Shown: positions 47,042 to 59,349 of the stretch, in pieces
Layout: each line of letters begins with the position of its first letter
Numbering within the stretch: position 1 is the stretch's first letter
Assembly (NCBI GenBank): GCA_905221605.1
Contig: CAJNDS010002057.1
Location: 134,087 to 198,086, forward strand
DNA: 64,000 nt
Reading direction: 5' to 3'
From: Symbiodinium natans
Taxonomy: Eukaryota; Sar; Dinophyceae; Suessiales; Symbiodiniaceae
Made by a program: the position numbers and the translations under genes
The notes under the pieces: generated by a model
The model's input: only the letters and a program-made list of their open reading frames with translations
The model's database searches: none
What the model was told of the DNA's origin: nothing

Positions 47042-48008
47042 ATGATGGCACGCATCAGCCCCCCCACCCCCCCCTCTCCATCCCCAAGCCCCCCCCCCCC
47101 TTCCACACACCCGCACGCTGGACCCAGCCCAAATCCATCAGAAAGTCTCTCGACTTCCAACTTCTGCGAAGAAGAAATTTTCCCGACCGCTTCCAACAGC
47201 CTGGCCGAAACACAGAACATCTGAGAAGCCCGAGCAGAAGCCCCGCCATCGTTCAGGCATTGCAGAATGAAAGGAGTTTCGATATCGCCCCCAAGAAATG
47301 AAGGCAATACGCGAGAAATCATATCATAACCCACGGGCGGCCTCCTACCGCGGGGGCCAACAACATCAGACTTCTCACCGCTGCCGTCATGCATCGTGTT
47401 CCTGCCTCAATACTGCATGCTGGGGAAGAGGTGTAAGATGGTGCTGCCAAGGCCATACAGCATGTGAGATCCTGCATCTTCATGCCTTTTCCCTATGTGG
47501 GCAACATTCAGCCACGATGCGATCACGGAGGATGTGGTGGCAATGTTTGCATATCCACCTGGGCACTCAACAGAGCCATGTGATCAAATTCAAGAGATGC
47601 CATCAAATATCGGGCTTTAGACCTCAGACAGAATGCACCCTATAGGGCTGTCACAAAGAACTGTACAGCTTCCTCAAGCTCCACTTCCGTCAGCTTGACC
47701 TCGCACAAAAGAGGCAAGGAAAGAGAAGCAACAGAGAAGTTAATTGAAGCTGTCAGAGTGTCTTTGTGTGCGCGTGGTATCCGAGGCACGCTTCCAGGTG
47801 AAGGCGAGGAAGGCGAGGAAGGCGAGATGGGCGCTTCTTGCCGCCGAATGGGTCCTAGGCTTTGGCTTTTTTTCATGGCTTTTGCAAGTGGCAACTTCAG
47901 AGCTTGTATGTTGAGAATGGAGCGGGACTTTCGCGTCTTGGGGTTCAGCTGCACCTGCGGAGGGGCGTGGTGAAGACAGCAACACATGGAAACGCACGAG
48001 TCAACCAC
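47032..48008 (-). CDS. Putative exons of an unknown protein
   Basis: Two protein-like segments: one near 47.95-47.84 kb, basic (VQLNPKTRKSRSILNIQ, then LPLAKAMKKSQSLGPIRR), and one near 47.34-47.13 kb (GYDMISRVLPSFLGGDIE, then KISSSQKLEVERLSDGFG). They are in separate open frames of 122 and 120 codons. No family recognised. A poly-C/G run at about 47.05-47.10 kb follows. Confidence 0.3.
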
Positions 48009-48569
48009 TCGTCAAAACAGTCTGGACCCCAGTGCTGTGCTCCCAACCTTGTTGCCAAGGTCGATCACATACTTCCAGCCTTCAGAGATCAGGAAAATTG
48101 ACCCCAGACCCCTTCTCCTGTCCCCAAAAACATGTGTCGAATTCTGATGGCAAACGCAATGACACTACAATTCTCGGCCTCGCATCTCGTTTACATAAGG
48201 TAATCTCGTTCAGTGTAAGCGCATACTCGGAGTTGTAAGGCATGTTGTCTCGGTAGTTGCAGCACTCTCGATCCCAGACTCGAACCCTAGTCTAGCCAAG
48301 AATAAAAAATTATCGTTCGACAGAGATACACGTCCCGAATACTCGTTTCTGGCAATACACGTTCCAATAACATTTAAGTCCACCCTAACAAGGCTGGGAA
48401 CTTGCCCGCACCCCGTGAGGTCTCTAGGCCCCCTGGAGACCCCGAACGACTGCCAGTGTTTGTATATATAAATATACATGCATGATACACTTGAGCATGT
48501 GTATGTACTACGCATAACAAGTTGATCTCGTTTGATGTTGGGCATCTAGCCACCGAGAGGCAGAAAGAT

Positions 48570-48637
48570 GCAGAGACAGAGAAAGAGAGAGAAAGGGAGA
48601 GAGAGAGTGCGACAGAGAGAGAGAGAGAGAGGCGAGA
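48570..48637. repeat. (GA)n-rich tract
   Basis: Imperfect GA repeats with AAAG interruptions. Confidence 0.9.
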
Positions 48638-49207
48638 GCGTCATCTTGAACAAAAGATGGCACACAAATACCCGCCACTTCAATAACCAAAAGCAGCTGC
48701 GCATGTTGGCAAAACTCGTTACACTTCCCTCGCTCTGGCGCTCAGAGGCAGTTTTCTGACTTGGACATCTCTTTTGCGCCTCGTGGGCCCAAGCGCAGCT
48801 CCAGCATGTTCGTCCTGGCGCTGTGGGCGGCTTCGATGGCAGCAGACGCCTGGCTCCGGGACATGGCATGCGTTTAGAAATTGTTGTCATGCTGTTTTGT
48901 CAGTTTGGCAACAGTGTGAGATCCTGTCTTTGTTCAACGATGCTTTCGCATTTGTTTGCGAACCTGATGTCCATGCTGCCGCCGTTAGCTATGTAAATTA
49001 TATCTATCTCTCTCTCTTGATTTTTGTTTTCTTTCTTTCTTGCTTTCTTTCTTGGATGGAGGGAGAGAGACCGCCCGCGTCCCCATTTCAGGTACTCAAC
49101 GCCCCTTCGGAGCTCCGGGGGGGGAGGGAATTGCCGTAGCACCCGCACAACCCCTCCATTAACTCGTGCATGCTGTTGTCAGAAAATTTAAGGCTGGCGC
49201 AGACAAG

Positions 49208-49208
49208 C

Positions 49209-49305
<97 letters not shown>

Positions 49306-49545
49306 TGGTAGTGGTAGTGGTAGTGGTAGTGGTAGTGGTAGTGGTAGTGGTAGTGGTAGTGGTAGTGGTAGTGGTAGTGGTAGCAGTGGTAGTAGTAGTG
49401 GTAGGAGTAGTGGTAGTAGTGGTTGTAGTGGTGGTAGTGGTAGTAGTGGTTGTAGTGGTGGTAGTGGTAGTAGTGGTAGTAGTGGTAGAAGTGGTAGCAG
49501 TAGTAGTAGTGGTAGTAATAGTGGTGGTAGTGGTGGTAGTGGTAA
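49208..49545. repeat. (TAG)n passing into (GGTAGT)n
   Basis: About 30 TAG units change abruptly to about 14 GGTAGT hexamers and then to an irregular mixture over 160 bases, suggesting sequential expansion of one unit from another. Confidence 0.95.
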
Positions 49546-49599
49546 AATGGCAGTCGTCGTCCAGTGGTAGACGTCGTAGTCGTCTAGTAGCAGCAGCAA

Positions 49600-49724
49600 G
49601 AGGAGGGGGAGAGGAGGAGGAAGAGGAGGAGGAAGAGGAGGAGGAAGAGGAGGAGGAAGAGGAGGAGGAAGAGGAGGAGGAAGAGGAGGAGGAAGAGGAG
49701 GAGGAAGAGGCGGAGGAGGAGGAG
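49600..49724. repeat. 12-bp purine minisatellite (GGAAGAGGAGGA)n
   Basis: About ten regular dodecamers of pure purine on the plus strand, starting some 55 bases after the TAG/GGTAGT array. Such mirror-like purine tracts can form triplex DNA. Confidence 0.9.
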
Positions 49725-49897
49725 TTGCTAGACTCTGGGAGACAACGTGTGTGGAGCTCTCTACCCCAACAGTGCTTCCCACAAGGCTCCCATGGGTCTC
49801 AACGTATCCCCCCTATGAGGGAAGCGGCGTAACTTGAGCAAATCAGCTCACGGCACCACTGTTATTCAGAACCATATACGTCTAGGGCTTTCATATC

Positions 49898-51185
49898 TCA
49901 TCTAATTTCAGATGGCCTCGGCTGAGGAATGCAGTGCCTGAGCAGCCTTTCCCTGAAAACACCGGCCTCGGCCTCGTAGCCGGCCCATGAACCGTTCTCC
50001 ACCTGGACCTGCTCACGAAACCAAACCGCCCTACCTATCTGAGGGGGTTTGATTTTTGGGATGTGAAGCAGTCTCATAATGGATCTTGGTGCAAGGCCTG
50101 TTGCCCAACGACGCAAACCAGGGCCAACTGCTTTGATCTGTGGATAGTGATGGTGGGTATTTACACGTGGTTTGAAACTGACTTCCCTTGCCCAATGCCC
50201 AACCTGCCCGCAAAAACTTGCAGCCTCCCACTGTACGGAAGGGCTGCGCCGCACAACGCCACGGGCTCTCATTGCTTCACCTGAGAATTTTCCAAGTGCA
50301 GCCACTGCATGGCGGCACCGGTCTACTCCTACTTTCATGCTACATCATTCCCCTCGTCGCATTCTTATTTGCTGCTTCATCATGCTGCTGCAGTCAAAAT
50401 TTCGAAGCTGAGCCTACGCCTCGACAATATTTCCACTTCGAACATTCCCACCCTATCCCTAAAACCCCAAGTCCCAGGATTTAAGGCTGCAGTGTTGGGC
50501 AGGGTGCGCTTTGCTGCTGTTTCCATACTGCATACTGGTTCAGAGTTTCTGGGGTCCGATGGACCTGGAACCAGTTTACCAGTTTTGAGCGCAAGATTAA
50601 GCAGCACGCCGTCTTGTATTGCTTCTGTGGTCGAAGAAGATCATGCGTGCAGTATGTGTTTCTTGGTGCTTTCTGCTGCATGATGTGAGGGGTGTTTTGT
50701 GTTTAGTGAGGTGTCGCGCGCGGCCCAATGCAAGCCTGCCAGCGGGCCCCACCAACAAGGCCCGCCACGAGACTTTTGCCGGATAGTTTAGCTACAGGGC
50801 GCGCAGCGCAAAAAAAGAACACCCCCAAAACAAAACGTGTTAGAGAATGGCGTCAGGGGAATGTAGGAGTCTGGCAGGCGCAGAGCAATCGTACCTTTGG
50901 ACCAACACCAGCCGTGGCATTTGGCGACCAGTTTCTGGGACAAACTACGTGGACTGCAGTCTCATGGTCGTGCTGCTTACTGGCATAGGTGCTCTGGCCA
51001 TTCGCATGCACTGGCAACGTGGACGTACTCGTGCATTGAGCGAAGATGTGCACCCGAGCAAGCAAAGGTGTGTTTTCCTTGGCGCTTTATTGTGCCGCCC
51101 AACCTTGGCAGTGCACCCACCAATGGCGAAACATTTTCCAGAAAGCCGAGGAAAGGGCTGAAAAACCGCTATTTGGCCTGATTCC
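49898..51185. other. No supportable gene
   Basis: The minus-strand frame 50338-49898 contains protein-like pieces (REQVQVENGSWAGYEAEAG, near 49.98 kb) that could be an exon. No family. The remainder is uninformative. Confidence 0.35.
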
Positions 51186-51880
51186 TCAGGAAACATTTAT
51201 GTATTGACAGCTGCCTGCCTGAGCTTCGGTGGCCTGCTGATTCCATTCACATTCCGGTACAGTTGCCCACCTTTTCTTGAATGTTGCTCTGCCTTGAGAG
51301 CTGTTTTGCATGCTGTCCTGAGCACGTCGCGTCGCATGGTGCGTGACTGCATAAATAACCCTATACTTGTCGGAGAACAATAAACCACCAGGAGAGTTGC
51401 GGAAGGTTTGGGCGTTGAAAACCCTCGCAAAGTCCTCCGCCAGGTTGGCGTCGCTGCCAAACCTGGACATAGGGGCTTAGGGCTAAAAAGGGACAGGCCG
51501 CAACCGACCACCCTGTGTAACCATACAGCGGCCCTGTCACCTAAATAACCTTGCCCTTTCACCCTAAGCCGGATGAGGCCTTGCTGCTTTGGCATCCTCG
51601 TAGCTGAGACGGCGCTGCCGCGACCAAAGCCAGGTGCACTCGTTGCAGAAAACGCGGAGGTGCTCACCGGCCTTGGCTCCAACTTACCGGCCTTGGCTCA
51701 GGGCTTCTTGAAGTCCGTTCGCGGAGGTGCCGAGGAGCAATGTCTCGGCTCGATGCTCCATTTGGCAGCCGCTGCAGTGAGACATCCTGAGATAAGGCAG
51801 CTCAAAAAGAGTCTGCCACGTTTGGGCAAGGCATGACCGTGTGGGGAATGCCTGGAATGCATGGAACCTGAAATGCATGG
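51186..51880 (-). CDS. Putative exons of an unknown protein
   Basis: The segment FGSDANLAEDFARVFNAQTF followed by SDKYRVIYAVTHH (about 51.46-51.34 kb) reads as genuine protein. Upstream, a frame at 51878-51684 runs into a strong GTAAGT donor near 51.69 kb after GLQEALSQGR. No family recognised, and the opposite strand is also open over part of the region, so the strand is not certain. Confidence 0.35.
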
Positions 51881-54800
51881 AATGCTATGAGGCACATGAG
51901 TCACCTGAGGCACACATGTCACATAACATAGACGGGTCAGAGTCCAAATCCAGGTGGCCAGGTGGCCAGCTTCTCAAAAAAAAAAAGAAACCGACAAAGT
52001 GTGTCCGCATGTGGATGCCACTGCTCTTCTGGCTCCCCCTGGCCTCCCATGGAGCCATGGTGGTCGCAGTATGGCGATGCTTCTCCAAGTATTGCAGCAG
52101 CCGGGACGTCCGACCCTGAAGCACAAGCATCACAAGTTGCAGCTGCTGCGTGGAATGCCAGCTAGCGATGTGCCAGCGACATCACACGACTTTGGCAGAG
52201 TTCATATCAGGTTCCCAGATGTTCATAACAGGCCCTGCCTCTAAGCACGGATCCGCTTGACCTGCGGCACGGCTCTGGCAGCATAAGCTCAGCACAAAAA
52301 GATCCTGCTCTCCAATCAATGCCACTGCCAAACGTATTGCGGTGACTATTGGGCCATGCTCGCAAAGTGCTAAGCTGCTGGCGGTCGAAGGCATTCCTGC
52401 AGGAGCGCTGCTCATATGGATGCGCTCACTCATTTCGATTTGGGGGATGATTTGGGATTTTTACACCCAAGTCTGTGAAAAAGAACATCATCGAGGGGAT
52501 TATCTCAGGTCAAAAAAAGCCTTCAAATTTCGAGAGGATGCCGTCACAGGCTTCAGGAGGCCGGCAAAAGGCCAGGGCTCAAAAAGTAATCTTGAACAAC
52601 GCATGTGCGAAACCTGACCTATTCGTTACACCCATGCTGGATCCAAGCTGACTGAGGGACACATGCCTCACTAGAAGACATGAACAAGGGCAAGTGAGGA
52701 AGTGACGAATGAGCAAAGTTACGCACGAGAATTCGGACATGGGATACTCTGGAAAAGGGGGTACAGTATCAAATCCCAACAAGCGAAGACTGGGAACTGC
52801 CACACTTCCAAACCAGGCCCTGTGTCGGTCCCGGTCCCAATATGTCCCCCAGGCCTGAAGAAATCCAGCATTTTGCCAGAGCTCTTGGCTACTTGAAAGG
52901 CCTGCGTGGAAAGCTTTGGCACGACTCTCGTGCAACATGCGCTCTGACGGCAGAGTGTCACACAGTGTGCCACTGGGGGCAGGATGCCTCCAGAAGCGCG
53001 GCGGGCGCGGACCGAAGCAGGGCATTCGCTCCTGAAACGCTGAGTCAGCGAAGTCAGCTAGAACTTATGCTATACCTACTGTATGTGAGAATGATGGTAC
53101 TTCTACATCTATTTCGCGGCATGCGGTCCTTCGCGATCCCCGTGCATTGTCATGCCGCAGGCACGCTCCAGCAGTTGGACGCCTGCTCGCTTCTGCTCCC
53201 TCTTTTTAAGCCCATACTGCAGTGACTTCTACTTCTTCTGCCTCAGGCCTGTTTATATTACACTTATTACACCTTAAGCCCGTCTTGCCTGGATTCCGAG
53301 TGAAGACCTGTCCATTGTTCTGCAGCGTGATCTCCTTCCCGACTACCGCACTGGGCCTACTGAAGGTTGACGCGGGGTTTGGGCTTATCGACTGCAACAT
53401 CAAGAAGCTGCAGCACCCGGCTATCCAGCTGGAAACAAGCCAGCTGCCTGGATCTACAAGCTTGGCGACTGTTACACATTCGAGCTTGCCAGCGTGCATA
53501 CAAAGGTAGGGAAGGAAATGCTTCTGCAACCCGCATGCATCTGTCGCTTGATTGCGCCAACTCCTCAAACCCGGTAGCCCCAAGTGAGGACGATGTGCAT
53601 GCACAAGCTCAAGCAGGTCAACGCACGCAAAGGCTCCTCAACTAAGGAGTGCAGCTTGGCCAAGCCGAGAATGGTCATATAAACATACCTTGGTGTGGGG
53701 GGGGGGGGCAATGAAGCACAAGGAGCAAGCGAACACGCATCGATGGTGGCTCGTTTGCAGGCAGACGTCTCAAAGTCGGAATATCCTGAACAGAAGTCTT
53801 CTCGCGTGACCTTCTGCCTCAGTATCGTACAATATCAAGGTACCATCGCAGGTCCTTAAGACCGCTGAATCTGAAAACTCCATTGGGACCCCCGACCCGA
53901 GGCAGGGCCTCTCAGGGAAGTGTTTGAAACCGCCGAGGCTGCCTTTGTGCCTTGGACCATCATGGCAGTCTGTTTTATGGTAGAGGTGAAGTTTAGACAG
54001 TGTAAATTTTATATCTGATTTCATCTGTAGGTTGTTCTGCAGCAGGCGGCATCCACAAGGCAGCGAGAATCTCCATGAAAAGCGGCGACAGGCCTCGCTC
54101 CTCATGACCACAGGCTGTGCCCCTTCTGTCAGGCCGCTGGAACCGTGGGTTCAGCAGGCTGAGCAGACTAGGTGTCTGATGGTGACGTGCTTCCTCTGTG
54201 CATCAGTGAACATGATGCGGAGCATCATTATTCTGAATGCGTCCTCCTCGCTGAGGCACGACATGTCCTTTGCAGCTCAAGAAGCCAAGAAGAAAACCTT
54301 GTTAGGCACACGGCTCTTTACGTTCCCCCCCCCAATGCAGCCTAGCAATGTGACAACTGAGTGGCCAGGGTCTCAGGGCCATGGGCTGATGCTGTGGCTC
54401 CCATGGCTTCGTCGTCAGAAGAGAAGGGGCGTTTTTCGCCCATGCGGAGGTTGACACTGCTCAGGTGTCAGGTACGTGTCTTGAGGCTGTGGTCTTGTTC
54501 AAGCTAGTTGGCCTGGGGCACTGTCTACTACACGCAGGGTTTCGAGTGCCACGGCTTGCTCTGGCATGCCGAATTTTGAACTGGCTCAAGTTCTGACAGA
54601 CTCCTTGCTAGCGACTAGCATTTTGCGTGACATCAAGGCGTTGGCCCAAGCTTCTGGACAGAGGCGGCTCGTGGCAAATCAAGTCGGACACAGCCTATAG
54701 TCAGCACAGGTATCCGCGTGGCATCCGCGCGCTACCCAACTGAGATTGCCACCAGAGGCAGAGGCCGTGCAAGGAGCTAAGACTCTGGACGGAACACTAA

Positions 54801-55609
54801 CTTTCCAAAGCTGTCAACTAGCTACACGTGAGTTCGAATGATTCGGCACTACATGTCATGTGAGAAAGCCGGCGTTTTGAGCCTGACACAGTCCCACTTG
54901 CTCGCACTCCGTTTGACATGATGTGGGTGTGAGCTCCTTTCAAAGTTTCAAGTGTGGACAGAGAACTAAGTGAAGCTTTGGATGGCCTGCAGCGCGCGTC
55001 CCAGGACAAGCTGCTCCTGAACCTCGTCCGCCTCACGAGGTGCCAGGTAATACACGGGCCCTGTCAAAAGCCTGCCGATGCATGCAGACACTGTGGGATG
55101 AATGCTTCAGGGGAATGCCATGTCAGTATGTTGCTTGGAGATTGGCCTCAACCCCCGCGCTTTGCCGCATCCATTTCGATCAAATGGGGTCAGCTTCGCC
55201 CCGAGCAGCTTAGGTGTCACAGTGTGTAGCTGACGTTGTTCAATGGAACTGCGGTTTGTCGGGACTGGCGAACTGAATCTACAGGGTCTGTTGTGACGGT
55301 CACAGATCTAAACGACATGGGGCTTGTTTTGCCAAGACGTGGTGTCTTAGAACATACGGTGAAGGAGGTGAAGCAAGCCATGCACTGTCCTATCACAGGC
55401 ATGTGCAGCATGCCCAGCATGCAAGTGGATGCGCGCCGACATTTCGGATTCGCATCGCCGATCATCGCCGCTAGCTTTGGCGGCCCGGTCGCAAGATTCC
55501 CAGCAGACCACTCGGCCGACATGAGAGTACTGCACCAAGTTAGGAGATGGAGCACTCCACATCCGGCCTTACAGTACTGCATAGAACTGCATAGTACTGC
55601 ACTGCTCAC
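51881..55609. other. Scattered open frames, no identified gene
   Basis: Minus-strand pieces such as GKEITLQNNGQVFTRN (about 53.35 kb) and GVPMEFSDSAVLRTCDG (about 53.87 kb) look protein-like but cannot be joined. A plus-strand piece LSEALDGLQRASQDKLLLN (54.97-55.05 kb) ends at a GTAATA donor and is the best plus-strand exon candidate in the window. A G10-11 run lies at about 53.70 kb. Confidence 0.35.
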
Positions 55610-56086
55610 CGAAAGGACTCTGCTCGCTGGGCTCGGTGCTCTTCCGCTTCGGCTAGGCGTTGGGCAAGAACCTGCGCCGAGAGATGGGAGATCAAGTGCG
55701 AAACTAGTGTGGCGACAGCACTAGATACATCTTCGGTCCAATTGTGCAGGTACAATGCCCGCACAGGTCGTGATAACTGATAACCCTTAGCCTCCGGGTT
55801 TGCGACCTGCTTCAGAAGTGTGTTTTTCGTGATACTATAAGCAAGGCAGATCTGCTCGATGAGCGAAGTGAATGACCGCACTACAGTCACTACAGTCAAC
55901 TACCATTATAATTCAAACAAACATGTCGCGATTCCCTTGAGGTTGGAGTAGCTTGCGCTTGTCACATTGTCGTCATGAATGATCACCCTCCACACATCAT
56001 GTCGCAACAGATGCTGGCTGGCCTTAGCAATGGCTTGGGCGGTTCTCTCTGGCTTCGGCGAGAAGAACACCTTGACATGTGCGCGG
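55610..56086 (-). CDS. ClpS-like N-degron adaptor domain, two exons of a larger gene
   Basis: Exon 56086-55966 opens after CAG and ends VWRVIIHDDN. Exon 55881-55610 begins VRSFTSLIEQICLAYS and contains RALYLHNWTEDVSSAVATL, closing at a strong GTGAGC donor. Joined, HDDNVRSFTSLI fits the ClpS core (W-x-V-x-x-x-[ND]-D-D-x-x-[HR]-[ST]-F), followed by the usual helix-strand pattern. ClpS presents N-degron substrates to the ClpP-linked unfoldase, and related domains occur in UBR ubiquitin ligases. The segment ANPEAKGYQLSRP, where the conserved helix with His is expected, is unusual. Frame continuity over the 84-base intron holds, but the junction words are not standard GT-AG. Both ends of the gene are missing. 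Confidence 0.6.
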
Positions 56087-59000
56087 CTGAAGAACAACCC
56101 AAAGAAGGCATATTTGCAGCTGCGATATGTTCCAGTTTGTTGCACCTCCTGACGGCCCTGACCAAGAGTGTGTGAGGACCGAAGTGCTGTGAGCTCTTCT
56201 GTGCACTGTATCGTTACTCTTCCTCGTCATGTAACTGCAACCGACGGGGCAGTCTGCACAAGCTCCATAGAGTCGGCTTCCGAAGCCTGTTTTCAAAGGG
56301 CGGAGGGCTCTGGGATGCTCTGGGTTTTGAACCCTCACAGAGGGTCCCTTGCAAGGGGCCTGTTCAAAGTTGAGCTCGAAGAGGCCACCATTTGCTGCTA
56401 CAGGCCGGTTCGACAGCTTCGCGCCCCAGCCGTGGGGCCTTAACACTCTGCCATTTACAGTAATACGCCACGTGTGGCTTTAATGGCTTTGCCACAAAGG
56501 AGGATCGATTAGAGACTTCCTGCCGACCAGTCTACAATCTACAAGTTAGCGTAAACATGCGCCACCTTCCCCTAAAGCAGACTCAGACTTATCCTCAGAA
56601 ATCGAGAAACGCACCAGCCAACCAAGCGACCGATGACTTGGGTTTAGAGGCAATTGAGGGGAGGAGTCCAGTTACCACCGCTGCTCGTTCCCCGTGGAAT
56701 ATTCTCGGCTCATAGATACTGTGACAAGGCTCACTCGAAAGGACACGCGCCAGTCCCCTCGGCTGCCCTGGCAGGACTCACCAAAGCGAGGCGGAGCAGT
56801 TCAAAGCATAAGCGGGCTGAGACAACCTAGAGCACAAGCCCTCATCAACTTAGCCGCCTGATTCGGCTGGGCGTGCAATTCTTGCACAAACCTATATGAA
56901 ACACCCTATGTGTATGGCCTCTGGCTGCAACGTGAACGGCAGAGCTGCGTCCTCCTTGGAGTGTGGAACGGTCATGGTACCAGTATGTGCAGCTGCACTC
57001 GGATTCTTAGTTGCATGCTAAACACCGGCACGCGCCCAATACAGTATTTCCCCGGTCTTCTCCTTTGCTGGCGCAGGCTGCCCACCCGACGCACCCGATG
57101 CCATGGCTGGAGCCCTTGTTTGCCGTTCTTTTGGATTCTCGAGGGTTTGGTAGGATGTGGCACTTTGTGAGGTCCGACCTTGAGAAGGCTGGATCTTGAC
57201 TGTCTTGATTTTGCAGAGGTTCAGGGAGGTCCGGTTCACAGGGCACCACGACCCGGGGCTGCAGGTGGTAGGCAAAGGACTACCCGACCCTGCTACAACC
57301 GGTTCCCTCTTTCTCGTCTCTTTTCCGACCCTGACTCTGAGTCGCTAAAGCCGCACAAGCTCTTGGCGATCTTCGTGCTGCAAGGATACGAACATGGTGT
57401 GCAAGATGTTTGGCTTTTTGTGTAGTTGGTGATAAGTCTGGGAAGAAATTGCAGAGCGGGGCGGCATGCTATCACGCCAGGATTTTGGGCTGAAATGTCT
57501 TCTCACAATGCAATAAACTCCTCGGCTCTCCCCACGCGTTTTGTCTCACAGTCTTGCTTGAGGCTCTTTCCGGTACAGGATCCTTCGGATCGAATGAGTC
57601 AGCAAGGACTTTCATGCCCTGAAGCCTCCGTCCCCCTGTGTTTTACCCGTGCTTTTTGCAAGGGTGATGGGTACTTCACTATAGGCATAGCCTTGGGTTC
57701 GGCAACGTTCAGATAAACCTGAAGCCCTGCAAAAACTGCTGGGAAGGCTCCAAGGCATAAAGCAAGCCCAGCGGTAATTTCAGCTGAGGGCACAGACGCG
57801 CCCATTCCCTGTGCCCAGGATTGCCCAGGGGCATCGGGTGCTAAGAGCCGTGTCCATGAAGCCTTTGGCTTCAATCGCGCCCACAGCTATGTGACATGTG
57901 ACGAAACCCTCCCCAAAGTAGCCAATATGGGCCTCTGCAGCCTTAGAAAACAGAGGTGTGGGGGGGATCTGCGCGCCGTGCAGAGCTGTAGGCCGCTAGG
58001 ATCTTTCAGCTCTTTCGCAGTCCTACAGCTCCGCACTGGAGCGAAGAGAACACAGCTGTGGTCAGCTCAGTCTTTCCTCATCAGAGAAGATTTCAAAGCC
58101 TTCCCCCCCAAAACCTAAGATTCCTCTGCTGCACTTTGGAGGAGAAGATCAAAGACGAATACGGCACAGCAAGGCTCAGCACTATCTCAGCACTTCTCAA
58201 CTGCTTCTGCTTCTGCTTGGACATGGCTACGGCTACGTGCTCAACCTTGCAAACCGGGCAGAAGGGTCAGCCCCAATCTCACTTTGGGATCAATCCTGCA
58301 GGGCGTAGAGACGAAAAGGCTCCGATGCGGTCACGCTGCTCGCTCTCGCCTATAACACTTTATGAATCGGATTCCTAAGGGAGGTTGAAGGGTTCCCCTG
58401 CGAGTCGGAATACTCTTGGCATCTGCAATCATGACAATCACGAAGTTAAACCAAGCACGACGCACCTGCCTGTGTCCTCATCGCCTGGGTTAAGAGCGGC
58501 TAAGACTAAGAAGCACAGCCGGAGACGAAACATGACCGAGCAAACGCTTTACAAGGTGCGGAGCTACACTACGCCAGCTGTGCTTTGCCCAAGAAGACTT
58601 TCATACCTTAATTGTAAGGTGCCTAAGATTATATAAGGGAGTGCAGCGATGGACTCGGGCGGGGCACGCAGACATCACACAAATCCCTGCTGACCTGACA
58701 TTATGAGCAAGTGACAAAGGCTGTCGAAAATGCCTTCTGGGGCGCTCCATTTGCTTTGCCGGCAGGGGGAGGGTGGGCAGGTAAAAGACATGCTCGCATG
58801 CCTACAGAAACTCAACTCAATACATTCTGCAAGCCAGTGGCGCGCTCTGCAAGGAACCCAAAGAGGCTTGGCGTGGCAATTGTTTCCTTTGGCAACCCAG
58901 AATTGAAGTCTGTACTGAAGCTCAACAAGCGACGACCGCACTCGCTGTGTGGCCAAAGTCACGTATACCTGGCCGAGTACGACGTCGCGCTGGCAGCACT

Positions 59001-59349
59001 GCTGGTCCTGGACAGGGTGCTCTGATCGGTGGAGAATGCCAAAGAATGTTTTGCCCGTGCAGTCAGTGCAGCACAGCCAGCAAAGGCCGCACAGGGCAAA
59101 CAGCGGGCAAACCACTTGTTGAAACTGCCGTCCTTCGGGAAGCGGTCCCGGTCCCGGTCCCGCCGGTCCCTGACGCCTCCGAACCCGACTTGCGGCTGCG
59201 CTGCGCGCGCTCTGCGGTGTGTGATGGCGGCCCCTTCACCTGGCAAGAAGCAGGCAACCCCCGCAACATGCGCAAACCTCATATAGCTATCTATCTTTAT
59301 CTACTATATCCACTATCTATATATGTATATATACATATATTCTAAAAAC
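56087..59349. other. No identified gene
   Basis: Upstream exons of the ClpS-like gene are expected at the left end. A minus-strand frame at 57874-57599 has a hydrophobic stretch (AGLALCLGAFPAVFAGLQVY) that could be a membrane or signal segment. Nothing else is recognisable. A TA-rich run is at about 59.30-59.34 kb. Confidence 0.35.

Larger units (their letters stand above)
48009..49897. other. Repeat-dominated, no gene seen
   Basis: GA-rich, TC-rich and trinucleotide repeats fill much of this stretch. The long Ser/Gly, Val, Leu/Pro and Glu frames at 49.16-49.83 kb are products of the repeats. Confidence 0.6.

Noticed and set aside
49159..49832. Poly-Ser/Gly, poly-Val, poly-Leu/Pro and poly-Glu frames
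   Set aside because: Frame-independent products of the TAG, GGTAGT and purine repeats.
55236..55724. 162-codon plus-strand frame
   Set aside because: Its 3' part is the antisense of the ClpS-like exon on the minus strand. The rest has no motif.
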